A stretch of 36,466 bases of DNA from Marinifilaceae bacterium (GCA_025210485.1 JAOARN010000125.1:1-36466), one strand, 5' to 3'; numbered from the stretch's first letter, positions 26,347 through 36,075 are shown. Notes: generated by a model not told the origin, from the sequence alone. Translations and numbers: made by a program.

Positions 26347-27906
26347 ATGATTAAAAATATATTAGGCATAGAAGTACCTGAACAGATTGATGGATTAGGT
26401 GATGTTAAGCCTTATGCAGGTGTATGGAGCAATATCGAAGACAATAAAGTATCTGAAAATGTTGCTAGACCTGTAAAAGCAAAAAAAGCTCATACTAGCA
26501 AAGTATGCGATAGCTTAAAAGAAGCTATTGAAAAATCAAACCCACATGATGGAATGACTGTAACATTTCACCACCACCTTAGAGGAGGAGACGGTGTTTT
26601 GATGCAAACTATCGAGATTTTAGATGAATTAGGAATCAAAGATATCACTCTTGCTTCTTCTTCTCTAACTTCTGCTCACGATGGATTGGTTCCTTATGTT
26701 GAAAAAGGAATGATTACTAGAATATTCTCTTCTGGTATTCGTGGTCGTCTTGGTGAAATAATTTCAATGGGTAAGTTAAAACACCCAGCTATTATTCACT
26801 CACACGGTGGTAGAGTTCGTGATATTCTATCAGGTAGAATTAAACCAGATTTATCAGTTCTTGCTGCTTCAGCTGCTGACGAGGAAGGTAATTCAACTGG
26901 TAGTTTTGGTCCTTCTGCTTTTGGTTCTATGGGTTATGCAGATATAGATGCTAAATATTCAAAAAATGTTATTATCGTAACTGATAATATGGTTGAATAT
27001 CCATGTATACCTGCTAGCGTTAGACAAAACTATGTTGATTTTGTTGTGAAAATTGACACTATTGGCGATGCTGCTAAAATTGCTTCAGGAACAACTCGTA
27101 TTACTAAATCTCCTATGGATTTAAGAATTGCTAAAATTGCTTCTACTGTAATTGAGCATTCGGGTTTATTCAAAAATGGCATGTCATTCCAAGTTGGTGC
27201 AGGTGGTGCTTCTCTTGCTGTTGCTAAATTCCTTCGCGAGGATATGAAACGCAAAGACATCAAAGGTAGCTTTATGATTGGTGGTGTTACTTCTTACGGT
27301 GTTGATATGCTTGAAGAAGGACTATTCCAAGCAATTTTTGATGTTCAGTCATTTGATGCTGCTGTAAGTACTTCTGTTTTGAACAATCCTAAGCATGTTG
27401 AAATCACTTGTGATCATTATGCAAACCCTAATAACTGTGGTGCAATGACAAACAAATTAGATGTTGTTGTTCTTGGTGCTTTAGAGGTTGATGTTGATTT
27501 CAATGTAAATGTTATTACTGGTTCTTCTGGCGAAATTCGTGGTGCTTCTGGTGGTCACTCTGATACAGCTGCTGGTGCAAACTTAACAGTTGTTGTTTGT
27601 CCATCTTTTAGAGGTAGATTACCTATCATTACAGAAAAGGTACACACTGTTGTAACTCCAGGAGAAAGTGTTGATGTAGTAGTTACTGAGAGAGGTGTTT
27701 GTGTTAATCCATCAAAACCAAACTTGAAAGCTGCTTTAATCAAAGCTGGTGTTAATGTTGTTGAAATAGACGACTTAAGAAAAGAAGTTGAAAAAATAAC
27801 TGGCACTCCTGCTCCAAAACAACTAGGTAACAAGCCTGTTGGATATGTTGAATATAGAGATGGTAGTATTCTTGATGTAATATATAATGTTGAGAACCTA
27901 AGCTAG
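26347..27906 (+). CDS. citF: Citrate lyase alpha subunit (citrate:acetyl-ACP transferase)
   Basis: 519 aa, full length for CitF. Seen features: TFHHHLRGGDGVLMQT near residues 76-91, IIHSHGGRVRDILSG, SAADEEGNSTGSFG, VGAGGASLAVAKFLRE, and GSSGEIRGASGGHSDTAAGA in the CoA-transferase-like C-terminal half. It exchanges the acetyl group on CitD for citrate to form citryl-ACP. Last gene of citDEF; a hairpin directly after it also serves the convergent secreted-protein gene. Codon use is biased as in highly expressed genes, like the isocitrate dehydrogenase upstream. Confidence 0.97.
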   Translation: MIKNILGIEVPEQIDGLGDVKPYAGVWSNIEDNKVSENVARPVKAKKAHTSKVCDSLKEAIEKSNPHDGMTVTFHHHLRGGDGVLMQTIEILDELGIKDITLASSSLTSAHDGLVPYVEKGMITRIFSSGIRGRLGEIISMGKLKHPAIIHSHGGRVRDILSGRIKPDLSVLAASAADEEGNSTGSFGPSAFGSMGYADIDAKYSKNVIIVTDNMVEYPCIPASVRQNYVDFVVKIDTIGDAAKIASGTTRITKSPMDLRIAKIASTVIEHSGLFKNGMSFQVGAGGASLAVAKFLREDMKRKDIKGSFMIGGVTSYGVDMLEEGLFQAIFDVQSFDAAVSTSVLNNPKHVEITCDHYANPNNCGAMTNKLDVVVLGALEVDVDFNVNVITGSSGEIRGASGGHSDTAAGANLTVVVCPSFRGRLPIITEKVHTVVTPGESVDVVVTERGVCVNPSKPNLKAALIKAGVNVVEIDDLRKEVEKITGTPAPKQLGNKPVGYVEYRDGSILDVIYNVENLS

Positions 27907-27925
27907 TTCTTTAGCTATAGAGAAT

Positions 27926-27966
27926 AAAAAAAGAGTCGGGTAAATTAATTTTATCCGACTCTTTTT
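27926..27966. terminator. Bidirectional terminator between citF and the T9SS cargo gene
   Basis: The arm AAAAAAGAGTCGGGTAAA (27926-27944) pairs with TTTATCCGACTCTTTTT (27950-27966), with one G-T pair. A and T tracts on both sides suit both strands. Confidence 0.85.
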
Positions 27967-27969
27967 ATT

Positions 27970-30900
27970 TTATTTTACAATAAGCTTTCCAATATATTTT
28001 TTATCCCCAATTAGTTTTAATAAATGCATTCCTGGTTTTAGTCTTCCTCTATTTATTAGAACATTATCACCTGTGATATTTTTTATTACTTCCACTATTT
28101 TACCTTTATTATCAACTACTATTAATTTAAATTTAGAATTATTAGTATTTGGAAATTTCACATTTACTTTATCCTTCATTGGATTTGGATAAACGATTAA
28201 AGAATTATTATCAAAATCTTTATTATCAAGCTTAGTAATACTGGTTGGACTAGCAGACAAGCCAATAAATGCTTTGATTCCAAGAGATGTACTAGGCTTA
28301 CTAGCAAACAAATCAGTGTAACTATACCAAAAATCTCGACTACCTATATAAGCAGTATTATTCCAAGAATTAGAATTACTAAAATTATTTAAAGAAACAG
28401 CAAATTTATCTGTTTCAAGATTATTAGTAATCTCATAACCTACATAAAAATCTCCTGAAACCCTAACAGGATAATTTAAATCAAAATCATTGTATGTACC
28501 TTCATTAAATTTGGTAATTGCAATATTTTGTTCATACAACACTTTACCTGGTTTCTCTCCTCCATCCCAAATCTTTATTTTTATATCCGAACCAAGTGTG
28601 CTTTGGGCATGAATAACATAGAAACTTACTTTTTTAACAGAGTTTATTTTTGTATTAGGAAGGGTGAATTTTTCGGCAAATTGACTAAATCCCTGTTTAT
28701 TACTACCAGAAATAGGTTCTTTATTATAATTATCGAAATATGCAATTACTGCATCATCTGATATATTCTGCAACCATTTATCACTTGTACTATAGAGATC
28801 TTCAACCTTAATATACTGCTCCTTTATTTCGGTACTGGTACCAAAATTTGAACTGACAGATAAACTAACATCATAGACTCCCTCCTCTTCATATCTAACA
28901 ATAGGATTTTGAGCTGTTGAAGAAGATGGAACTCCCCCATCAAACGACCATAACCAAGAATCTATTTCACCAAATGATTTATCTATGAATTGAACATCGG
29001 TATCTACATTTAATTCTACCAAATTTGAACTAAAATCAGCCTTTACTCCCGATACCTTTATATAGTTATTTAACTTGAAAGTAGACACACCTCTCGAATT
29101 TCTTATTTCTAATTCAACAGAATAATAACCTGGATTATTATAAGAGATTCCCATAGGGTTTATATCAGAAGAACTTGAGGGACTAGCGCCTTCAAATGTC
29201 CATTTTATAGAACTTATATTATCACCTACAGAAAGATTTTTGAAATCAATTTTAGCTCCAACATCAACATTAGTTTTATCTGCTATAAAGAAAACTTTGG
29301 GTTTGTAACCACTAAAATCCATATCGCTTGAAAAACTTCCATTTCCATGAGTAGATACAGCAATAAAACCATCTCTTCGTGATTTTATCATTGAAACAAT
29401 ACTATTGCCTATTACATTCTCGGCTGTATGAGTCCATTTTGTAGAATTCCCATTTAATTTTTCAGTCTGAAACAGACCAATACTAGTTCCTGCTAAATAA
29501 ACAATCGATTCAGGAGTATTAACTATAGCTATCGAACGCACAGAAGGTTCAGCATCAGTAGTTGATTCAAGATTTCCACCAACGGCAGACCAATTAGCAC
29601 CTCCATCAAGAGTATGAAAAATACTTTCAACTCCATAATTAGAAAAAGCAATTAATATTTCATCTTCATTTAGAGGGTTTAAATCTATACTAATAGGATA
29701 TGCACCAGATGGAAAATTACCCCCAGTAATATTTTCTTCACTTGCATCTTTAGTATTGGCATTTGTTATCTTATAAAGTTCCCCAACACTATTACCATAA
29801 TAAAGCGTGTGATTAGTAGTATAAGATGATTTCAGAACAGTAATTACGTGATTATGGGATGTTACAGGAATTCGAATCCAATTAATATTAGTTGTACTAT
29901 TGCTAAATTTAGGAATATCAAATATATTTGAATTAACATAAATATCATCGTCTGAGGGATAATAAAGTATTGTATCATCCATTGCATCAACCTCAAAGGG
30001 ATGGATAAAGGAACGATTATATGTACTCGAAAAAGATGGATCGACCCTTGTGAAATAATAAGGGCGAACATCAGGATGTGTTTGCAAATAAACTCTCCCA
30101 TACTGAGTAGAACTCAAACTGTAATCTCCATTTTGAATCAATGCACAAAATGCTCCATCTCCACTAAGTACATTTTCCCAATCAGACATTTCGGTATTAT
30201 TATAACTTATCCAGGTTCCATTATCCTGAAATCCGGTCATCAGGGATTTATCATCCAAATCATCAGAATTAATTGCAAGCGTATAAGCTTGAGTTGTTAA
30301 ATATCCATTATTTAGGCTAAACCAATCTACTGGTTCAAATTTATTATCATAAGGATTACTATCATAATCCTGTTTGTAGTCGGCAGTATAACTAATTCCT
30401 CCATCATGTCCACACAACATTCTATCTGAAAAATCATGGATAAAACAAATATTATGAATATCGGGATGATGATTGTCATACATAGTAACATTATTTTCGG
30501 TTGCATACCCACCTATCCAATAGATATTATCTTTAGAAGAAAATCCATCATCTGATCTAAATAAATTAGTTCCTCCAATAAAAACAATATTTTCATTTTC
30601 AGGCGACACAGCTACAACCAAGTTATATCCAGTTTGAGCATTAAAACCATTGACATCACGACTACCGCCCCCCCTTATAGGGATATTTGCGGACAAATCT
30701 GTAAAAGAATAATTACTTGCATCAGTATAGTCAAGCCTTAGTAGTAAATTGTCTTGGGTTGAGTTTCCAGGTTCATATGCAAGAAAAAAGACAACATCTT
30801 TATTATTAACAGATTTTGCATAATCCATAACCATCCTCTTAATTCTATATGCATATATATTGGAACTAACTAGGTTCTCCCAATTAGTCTCACCTAAGCC

Positions 30901-31878
30901 TTTACGTTTAATACCAGAATACGAATCGCCTCCTCCAAATAAACATGAATACACATCCCCTTGAGGAGTACAAATCACATCAGAATAATAGTTGTACGAA
31001 CTAATATTTCCATGTTCCTTAATCCAACTAGTGCCACCATCGGAAGAAGAAAGTATCATATTGAAACAAGCAGCATATAAATCACCATTAATAGGATTGA
31101 CTGCAATATTCCAAACATAATCAAATGCCTTTAAAATATCAGGATCCATAGTTAAATTAGATATATGGTGAAAGCTCAGTCCTCCATCAATAGATTTAAA
31201 AATTCCAACACCTTTATATGCAGCACCTGTCTCTGATGCCGAATTTCCAATTAGTTCGCCTGTTCCATAATACCATACATTAGTATGACCAGGTCGGGTA
31301 TCCTGCACTATACATGTAATAGCAGGATGATTTTTAAAACCGGACACCCTAGTCCAATTAAAACCACCATCTGTAGTTCTCCACAATCCTCCTGAGACTC
31401 CACCAGCAAGATAAGTTGATCCTTTACGATCTGAAACATCCACTGCAAGTGCTCTAGTACGTCCTCCTACATTGTTAGGACCGATAGGAGTGTAGACATT
31501 CGACATATTCTTAAATTTGCGATGAAATTGAGAATAATTATTCTTATAAAACTCTAATTCTTTTTCTCTAATACCACTAGGAATCTTTTTCGTAATTGGA
31601 TTAATAAGTATACTATTCTCATAATTTAATCTTGCCAAAGGTGCATCTGGAAAACGAGGAATCTGATTGTTTGATTCCTTATCTTTTATCTTTGCAAGTT
31701 TTCTTTTATTTAGATTCTTACTTGTTAGACTCTTATATGTTTTTTCAGAAATAACAATAATATTAGTATCAGAATTTATTTTTCTAATACTGCGAATTGT
31801 ATCTTGAGCCATAATATTTTTATGATTTAAACCATAAAAAATAGTCAGAATACAAATTAAATAAGTTATTTTATTCAT
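27970..31878 (-). CDS. Large secreted Asp-box/sortilin-like beta-propeller protein with PKD domains and T9SS sorting domain
   Basis: 1302 aa. Sec signal peptide MNKITYLICILTIFYGLNHK, ending near MAQ. A pro-region (about 25-130) leads to a long VPS10/sortilin-like beta-propeller (about 130-850) with Asp-box repeats such as WRTTDGGFNW, FKSIDGGLSF, LSSSDGGTSW and FHTLDGGANW. Then come two PKD domains (about 868-945 and 948-1030; WTFEGASPSSSS and WLWSFDGGVPSSS), a beta-sandwich domain (about 1045-1210), and a C-terminal T9SS type A sorting domain (about 1226-1302; VYPNPMKDKVNVKF to KYIGKLIVK). It should be exported by Sec, passed through T9SS and attached to or released from the cell surface. No catalytic triad or zinc site is obvious; Asp-box propellers often bind or cut glycans or proteins. 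Second gene of a unit with the upstream lipoprotein (38-bp gap). Confidence 0.9.
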   Translation of the reverse strand: MNKITYLICILTIFYGLNHKNIMAQDTIRSIRKINSDTNIIVISEKTYKSLTSKNLNKRKLAKIKDKESNNQIPRFPDAPLARLNYENSILINPITKKIPSGIREKELEFYKNNYSQFHRKFKNMSNVYTPIGPNNVGGRTRALAVDVSDRKGSTYLAGGVSGGLWRTTDGGFNWTRVSGFKNHPAITCIVQDTRPGHTNVWYYGTGELIGNSASETGAAYKGVGIFKSIDGGLSFHHISNLTMDPDILKAFDYVWNIAVNPINGDLYAACFNMILSSSDGGTSWIKEHGNISSYNYYSDVICTPQGDVYSCLFGGGDSYSGIKRKGLGETNWENLVSSNIYAYRIKRMVMDYAKSVNNKDVVFFLAYEPGNSTQDNLLLRLDYTDASNYSFTDLSANIPIRGGGSRDVNGFNAQTGYNLVVAVSPENENIVFIGGTNLFRSDDGFSSKDNIYWIGGYATENNVTMYDNHHPDIHNICFIHDFSDRMLCGHDGGISYTADYKQDYDSNPYDNKFEPVDWFSLNNGYLTTQAYTLAINSDDLDDKSLMTGFQDNGTWISYNNTEMSDWENVLSGDGAFCALIQNGDYSLSSTQYGRVYLQTHPDVRPYYFTRVDPSFSSTYNRSFIHPFEVDAMDDTILYYPSDDDIYVNSNIFDIPKFSNSTTNINWIRIPVTSHNHVITVLKSSYTTNHTLYYGNSVGELYKITNANTKDASEENITGGNFPSGAYPISIDLNPLNEDEILIAFSNYGVESIFHTLDGGANWSAVGGNLESTTDAEPSVRSIAIVNTPESIVYLAGTSIGLFQTEKLNGNSTKWTHTAENVIGNSIVSMIKSRRDGFIAVSTHGNGSFSSDMDFSGYKPKVFFIADKTNVDVGAKIDFKNLSVGDNISSIKWTFEGASPSSSSDINPMGISYNNPGYYSVELEIRNSRGVSTFKLNNYIKVSGVKADFSSNLVELNVDTDVQFIDKSFGEIDSWLWSFDGGVPSSSTAQNPIVRYEEEGVYDVSLSVSSNFGTSTEIKEQYIKVEDLYSTSDKWLQNISDDAVIAYFDNYNKEPISGSNKQGFSQFAEKFTLPNTKINSVKKVSFYVIHAQSTLGSDIKIKIWDGGEKPGKVLYEQNIAITKFNEGTYNDFDLNYPVRVSGDFYVGYEITNNLETDKFAVSLNNFSNSNSWNNTAYIGSRDFWYSYTDLFASKPSTSLGIKAFIGLSASPTSITKLDNKDFDNNSLIVYPNPMKDKVNVKFPNTNNSKFKLIVVDNKGKIVEVIKNITGDNVLINRGRLKPGMHLLKLIGDKKYIGKLIVK

Positions 31879-31916
31879 AATAAATAAGTTTTAGTAAAAA
31901 CTGGTAAATAAAAGTT

Positions 31917-32726
31917 CTACTTCCAAATCAGAATCAAACGTGGTGTTTTAAAATTTACATAATTCCCATTTAGGGATGTCATCCTAATTCTAAGATCAAT
32001 TGGACTATCTGGGAACTCATTCTTTAGATTATATTGGGTGTTTATCCATGTATATGAGGTTTCACTAGTTGTAATCATACTATTTTTTATTGGTTTAGAA
32101 TTGGTATAGTCATACAATTCTAATTGACACTGTTCCGAACTATTTTCTGCTTTAATAAAAGCAGAAAATATCACTGAATCCACCGAATGAAAATTTTGAA
32201 TATTAAACTGTTGAATACTATTAAATTCATTATATATTTCTGAGGAAGTTGTCCCATACGATGAATTTGAAGCCATATTAAAATCAAATCGCAACTCTTT
32301 TGAATTATTCGAATTACAAATAAAGTGGGAGCTTATTATCTCATCTTCATTAAGCATTCCATTCATATCTACGTCCTTTCCTAAATTGAATTTTAATCCT
32401 CCATATGGACAATTATCTCCAGGTGCTTCCTCTTGTATATCGATTATTTGATATTTGTTATCCTCTGATGAATCATGTCCTAAATCTTCCCCATAACAAA
32501 AAAACTGTGTATTCAGAACCTCATCATCAGTCAATATTTTATCTCTATTAGAATCTATCCCTGTACTAATCCTAAAACCACCTTTTTCACATTCGATACC
32601 TGCTTGAATTTTATCGACTTTTGTTAAACTTGAATATCCATTATCACCATCCTCTCCATTGCGACGGCATGATAAATAAATAAAAGCTGCTGCTAAAACT
32701 AAACAGATCCAAAATATTTTATTCAT
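31917..32726 (-). CDS. DUF7151-like lipoprotein with two Cys/EF-hand-type repeats
   Basis: 269 aa. Signal peptide with lipobox YLSC (Cys20). After a Gly/Asp-rich linker come two copies of one motif: (1) IECEKGGFRISTGIDSN through DKILTDDEVLNTQFFC; (2) CPYGGLKFNLGKDVDMN through GMLNEDEIISSHFIC. Each has a Cys pair and an Asp-rich loop (DSNRDKILTDDE; DVDMNGMLNEDE) like an EF-hand, so calcium binding and a disulfide per repeat are likely. This matches the DUF7151-type repeat as I recall it. The C-terminal half (about 145-269) is a beta-rich domain of unknown type. It is transcribed just before the giant Asp-box protein, so the two may form a surface pair, for example anchor and exported partner. 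Confidence 0.8.
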   Translation of the reverse strand: MNKIFWICLVLAAAFIYLSCRRNGEDGDNGYSSLTKVDKIQAGIECEKGGFRISTGIDSNRDKILTDDEVLNTQFFCYGEDLGHDSSEDNKYQIIDIQEEAPGDNCPYGGLKFNLGKDVDMNGMLNEDEIISSHFICNSNNSKELRFDFNMASNSSYGTTSSEIYNEFNSIQQFNIQNFHSVDSVIFSAFIKAENSSEQCQLELYDYTNSKPIKNSMITTSETSYTWINTQYNLKNEFPDSPIDLRIRMTSLNGNYVNFKTPRLILIWK

Positions 32727-33219
32727 TTCTACTTTTTTAATAAATGTTCATTTAGCTTCTTGTACGTATTGTTTAAAAAAAAGTTAATTAAATAGTCCTT
32801 TTTATTTATGTTTTTTTTAGATAGTATACAGAAACAATAATTGACATTCTGAAAATTATCATTAAATGTATATTATATAGTTAGCTCAATCTAGAATAGA
32901 TGGCAATAATAAAATCAGATATAGACTCAGAATTTTAAGACTAAACAAGATATTTGATACACAGTAAGCTGTTTTCATGGGATTTAACATACATTTACCC
33001 ATCAAGAAAGAATATAATAGAGTACTCATATTCGATTTTTGTTGTTTATAATAACTTAGTTCTCATATTTTAATTTAATTATTAAAAAATAAATGACTGT
33101 GTAAGAATTTGTTTAGTATCTTTGTTGCAATTTTTAATAAAAAATAAATCATCAACAATCTACAAATTCATTAATAACAGTAGGTTGCGGTATTCAAGAA
33201 ATACGAAAATTATAATATA
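32727..33219. other. Divergent intergenic region
   Basis: 493 bp between the divergent lipoprotein and rlmB genes. It contains a TAnnTTTG box for rlmB (next entry) and a small hairpin ATGGG (from 32977) / CCCAT (to 33002). No gene or RNA was recognised. Confidence 0.4.
33117..33124 (+). promoter_or_regulatory. TAnnTTTG -7 box for rlmB
   Basis: TATCTTTG is a perfect match to the Bacteroidota -7 element, about 95 bp before the ATG. The -33 region has only weak CTGTG-like similarity. Confidence 0.5.
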
Positions 33220-33966
33220 ATGGCTAAGCAAAAGCAAGAGATGTTATTTGGTATTCATGCATGCATGGAGGCTATAAAACAGGAAAAACAAATAGAGAAA
33301 GTACTTATTAGAAGTGGACTTACAGGCAGGTTATATAATGATTTGTTTGATTTAATTCGTGAGCAAAATGTAGATTATCAATTTGTGCCTGCAGAAAAAA
33401 TGAAAACTTACAACAGGAAATCTGTTCAAGGTGTAATTACTTTAATGTCTCCAGTTGCATATGCCGAATTAGATGATGTATTGGAAAACCAAATTGCAAG
33501 TGGCAAAAAAGGTCTTTTCTTAATTCTTGACCGAGTTACAGATGTAAGGAATTTTGGAGCAATAGCAAGAAGTGCTGAATGTGCAGGTGTTGATGGAATT
33601 ATAATACCATTTAAAAACTCAGCAAAAATAACTCCAGATTCTATAAAAACATCGGCAGGAGCTTTACACAAAATTCCTGTATGTCGAGTACAGAATCTAA
33701 AAACTACTGTTAGAAGACTTAAATCGGAAGGAATTAGAATAGTAGCAGCAACAGAAAAAACTGAAACTAATTATACTGATGTTGACCTAAATTTATCAAC
33801 AGCTATTATAATGGGGTCAGAAGATGAAGGAATTGATGAATCATTATTAAGACTTGCTGACGAAAAAGCAATGATTCCTATTTTGGGAGATATATCTTCT
33901 TTAAATGTATCGGTAGCTGCATCTTTAATGGTATATGAAGCAATAAGACAAAGAGGTTTAAAGTAA
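33220..33966 (+). CDS. rlmB: 23S rRNA 2'-O-methyltransferase, RlmB/TrmH group 3
   Basis: 248 aa. The N-terminal substrate-binding domain begins LFGIHACMEAIKQEKQIEKV. The SPOUT domain has LDRVTDVRNFGAIARSAECA (motif 1), SAGALHKIPVCRV, IIMGSEDEGI (motif 2) and SLNVSVAASLMVYEAIRQRG (motif 3), forming the knotted SAM site. The RlmB group methylates the ribose of G2251 (E. coli numbering) in the 23S peptidyl-transferase loop; that exact target is inferred. It is a distant paralogue of the methyltransferase at 9336-10091. Single gene with its own promoter box and terminator. Confidence 0.93.
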   Translation: MAKQKQEMLFGIHACMEAIKQEKQIEKVLIRSGLTGRLYNDLFDLIREQNVDYQFVPAEKMKTYNRKSVQGVITLMSPVAYAELDDVLENQIASGKKGLFLILDRVTDVRNFGAIARSAECAGVDGIIIPFKNSAKITPDSIKTSAGALHKIPVCRVQNLKTTVRRLKSEGIRIVAATEKTETNYTDVDLNLSTAIIMGSEDEGIDESLLRLADEKAMIPILGDISSLNVSVAASLMVYEAIRQRGLK

Positions 33967-34004
33967 ATAAAACATTTAGACTCATCTCGTCAAATAAAAT
34001 AAAG

Positions 34005-34035
34005 AAAAGACAAATTATAAAATTTGTCTTTTTTT
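34005..34035 (+). terminator. Terminator after rlmB
   Basis: AAAAGACAAATT (34005-34016), loop ATAA, AATTTGTCTTTT (34021-34032), then more T. Confidence 0.88.
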
Positions 34036-34176
34036 ATGTCTATTACTTATCTGCTAGTCTACACAACTTAACATATTATTTTCATTAGGCATTTTTTTTT
34101 CATAATAACATTTAATTGTATTAAATTCTGTTAGATATTATTTAATATAAGAAATTATAATTTAAAAACTTGTCTC

Positions 34177-34974
34177 ATGTTTAAATTTAGAATCACTATC
34201 TGCATTCTATTCCTATTATCAGACATAGGTACATTAAAATCGCAGAGCCAAATTTCTTCGAAGGAAATTGAAAATCTATTCAAGGAGAATAGTATCCAAG
34301 GTTGTTTCATAATGACTAACTTAAAAACAGGAAAGCAAACTATTTACAATTCAGAACGTATAAATAAGAACTACTGTCCTGCCTCTACCTTCAAGCTATT
34401 GAATTCGTTGATTGCCCTAGAAACTAAAGTTATAGAGAACGAGAATAAAATCATAAAATGGGATGGTCACAAGCATAATATTGCCTCATGGAACAAAGAT
34501 CATAATATGACTACCAGTTTGAGGCACTCTGTTGTATGGTTCTATCAGGAACTTGCAAAAAAAATAGGTAAAGAAAAAATGCAAAATTGGATAAATAAGT
34601 GCAATTATGGAAATAAGAATATTGATGGAGATATTGATAGTTTTTGGCTAGATGGGAAATTAAGGATTAGCCCTAAACAACAAATGGATTTCTTAAGAAA
34701 ATTATATAATGAGCAATTGCCATTTTCGAAAACAAATCAAGCAAAATTAAAGAAGATGTTATTAGTACACCAACAAGGAAATTTTAAAATGTTTGCAAAA
34801 ACTGGATGGTCGGTTAATAACGATCCTCAAACAGGATGGTATGTAGGATTCATCGAAAATAAATCAGAAGCATACGCTTTTGTACTTAATATGGATATCA
34901 ACAATAAATCGGAAGCCAATAAACGGAGCGACATCACCTATTCAATTTTAAATAAATGCGAATTATTTGATTAA
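34177..34974 (+). CDS. Class D (OXA-type) serine beta-lactamase
   Basis: 265 aa, a normal size. Hydrophobic N-terminus with signal peptide cleavage near SQS (about 22-25), so periplasmic. Class D motifs are complete and even fall near standard numbering: S70-T-F-K73 (nucleophile and the Lys that is normally carboxylated), S118-V-V120, Y144-G-N146, the tryptophan segment FWLDGKLRIS (156-165) and K208-T-G-W211. It should hydrolyse penicillins by an acyl-serine mechanism; its spectrum cannot be read from sequence. It could also be a penicillin-sensing or otherwise non-resistance member. It has no mobile-element neighbours and its composition is like the rest, so it looks like a resident chromosomal gene. 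A Crp/Fnr-type regulator converges on it and shares its terminator; no BlaR/BlaI or AmpR is nearby. Confidence 0.93.
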   Translation: MFKFRITICILFLLSDIGTLKSQSQISSKEIENLFKENSIQGCFIMTNLKTGKQTIYNSERINKNYCPASTFKLLNSLIALETKVIENENKIIKWDGHKHNIASWNKDHNMTTSLRHSVVWFYQELAKKIGKEKMQNWINKCNYGNKNIDGDIDSFWLDGKLRISPKQQMDFLRKLYNEQLPFSKTNQAKLKKMLLVHQQGNFKMFAKTGWSVNNDPQTGWYVGFIENKSEAYAFVLNMDINNKSEANKRSDITYSILNKCELFD

Positions 34975-35015
34975 AAAAAAGAGGTTCAATCTATAGAATT
35001 GAACCTCTTTTTTTT
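34973..35015. terminator. Bidirectional terminator between the beta-lactamase and Crp-type genes
   Basis: GAGGTTCAAT (34981-34990) pairs with ATTGAACCTC (34998-35007). An A8 tract before and a T8 tract after extend the stem and serve both convergent genes. Confidence 0.92.
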
Positions 35016-35730
35016 ATCCAAGCTTGCTTATTCTATCAAGCTTTAATTTATCTATAATTTTTATTCTTCTACCATTAATTGCAATTACGCCTTCACTTGC
35101 AAAAGTAGATAATGTACGTATTGCATTAGATGTAGTCATATTAGACAAATTGGCAATATCCTCACGAGAGAGATATACTTTGATAGTACAATCATCGTCT
35201 TCATATCCATATGTATCTTTAAGAAATATCAATGATTCTGCTAATCTACCTCTAATATGTTTTTGTGTTAAAGTAATAGTTCTATTATTCGAGAAACCTA
35301 ATTCGGTGCATAATGAACGAATAATATTTAATGAAAATTCTGGATTTGATTTTATCAATTTAAGTACAATTTCGTAACTAACAGTACAAGTAATTGAATC
35401 TTCGATTGCAACTGCTGAAGCTATATTATTTTCTTCTGCAAACAAGGCTCTATACCCTATAAAACCAACAGGCTTAGCCATTCTAACAATCTGCTCCCTT
35501 CCTCCAATTCCTTCTTTAAAAATCTTTACCTTACCCTCCGATAAGCACACCAAGCCCAAAGGACGCTCTCCTTCTTTATAAATATACTCACCTCTTTTGA
35601 AGAAAGAACATGTCATATTCTTCATCAAATATTCTTTGTCATCCTTTCCTAGTACATTAAATAAAGAATTAGTGTTATCTACAACCTCACGACATATTTT
35701 TTCTCTAGATTTTCTTTCGTTTTCAATCAT
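35014..35730 (-). CDS. Crp/Fnr-family transcription regulator
   Basis: 238 aa. N-terminal cyclic-nucleotide-binding-type beta-roll (about 35-145) containing FKRGEYIYKEGERPLGLVCL and GREQIVRMAKPVGFIGYRAL; a dimer helix; and a C-terminal winged HTH (about 165-230) with YLSREDIANLSNMTTSNAIR as the recognition unit. The Cys residues do not form the FNR iron-sulfur pattern and the canonical cAMP phosphate-binding RxS motif is not seen, so the effector is unknown. A near-perfect Bacteroidota promoter lies 48 bp upstream. It converges with the beta-lactamase gene; whether it regulates that or any other gene here, such as citDEF, is not shown. Confidence 0.92.
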   Translation of the reverse strand: MIENERKSREKICREVVDNTNSLFNVLGKDDKEYLMKNMTCSFFKRGEYIYKEGERPLGLVCLSEGKVKIFKEGIGGREQIVRMAKPVGFIGYRALFAEENNIASAVAIEDSITCTVSYEIVLKLIKSNPEFSLNIIRSLCTELGFSNNRTITLTQKHIRGRLAESLIFLKDTYGYEDDDCTIKVYLSREDIANLSNMTTSNAIRTLSTFASEGVIAINGRRIKIIDKLKLDRISKLG

Positions 35731-35777
35731 ATCTAAATTGATATTTTTAGTTTAATCAATCCATGTTTTACAGCAGG

Positions 35778-35808
35778 CAAATGTATAAGAATAGATTCGA
35801 ATTCCAAA
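35778..35808 (-). promoter_or_regulatory. Bacteroidota-type promoter for the Crp/Fnr-type gene
   Basis: On the minus strand TTTG (35808-35805), 19 bp, TACATTTG (35785-35778) matches the TTTG / TAnnTTTG consensus exactly, about 48 bp before the start codon. Confidence 0.7.
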
Positions 35809-36075
35809 AGTAATATAGAAAAATTTCGTTAATACTTTCTATATATAAATCTCTTGAAAATACAGCATTTACTGAAATAATCTTATTACTAACATTTTAG
35901 TTTGTCATATTAAATTCTAAGATATTAAAATTTAATAATATATGAAAATCAAATTTCTGCCTTTTTTACAACAGCTAAAAATATAAAAAAAAATGCTACA
36001 TTGAAAGATTATTTTAAGTATACCTATACAATACAAAATTCAAATCCTACTTTGCAATCTTCAATATTGAAGCTA
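35809..36075. other. AT-rich spacer
   Basis: About 270 bp between the regulator promoter and the repeat block. It contains an AT palindrome-like run (TATTAAAATTTAATA, near 35924-35938) and nothing else that I recognise. Confidence 0.4.

Noticed and set aside
30001-30300. Plus-strand ORF of 99 aa within the T9SS cargo gene
   Set aside because: It is fully covered by the well-supported minus-strand gene and has no domain or start-site support.
34177-35730. Beta-lactamase plus Crp-type gene as a mobile resistance cassette
   Set aside because: No insertion sequences, integron sites or composition shift are visible; the genes converge on an ordinary shared terminator.
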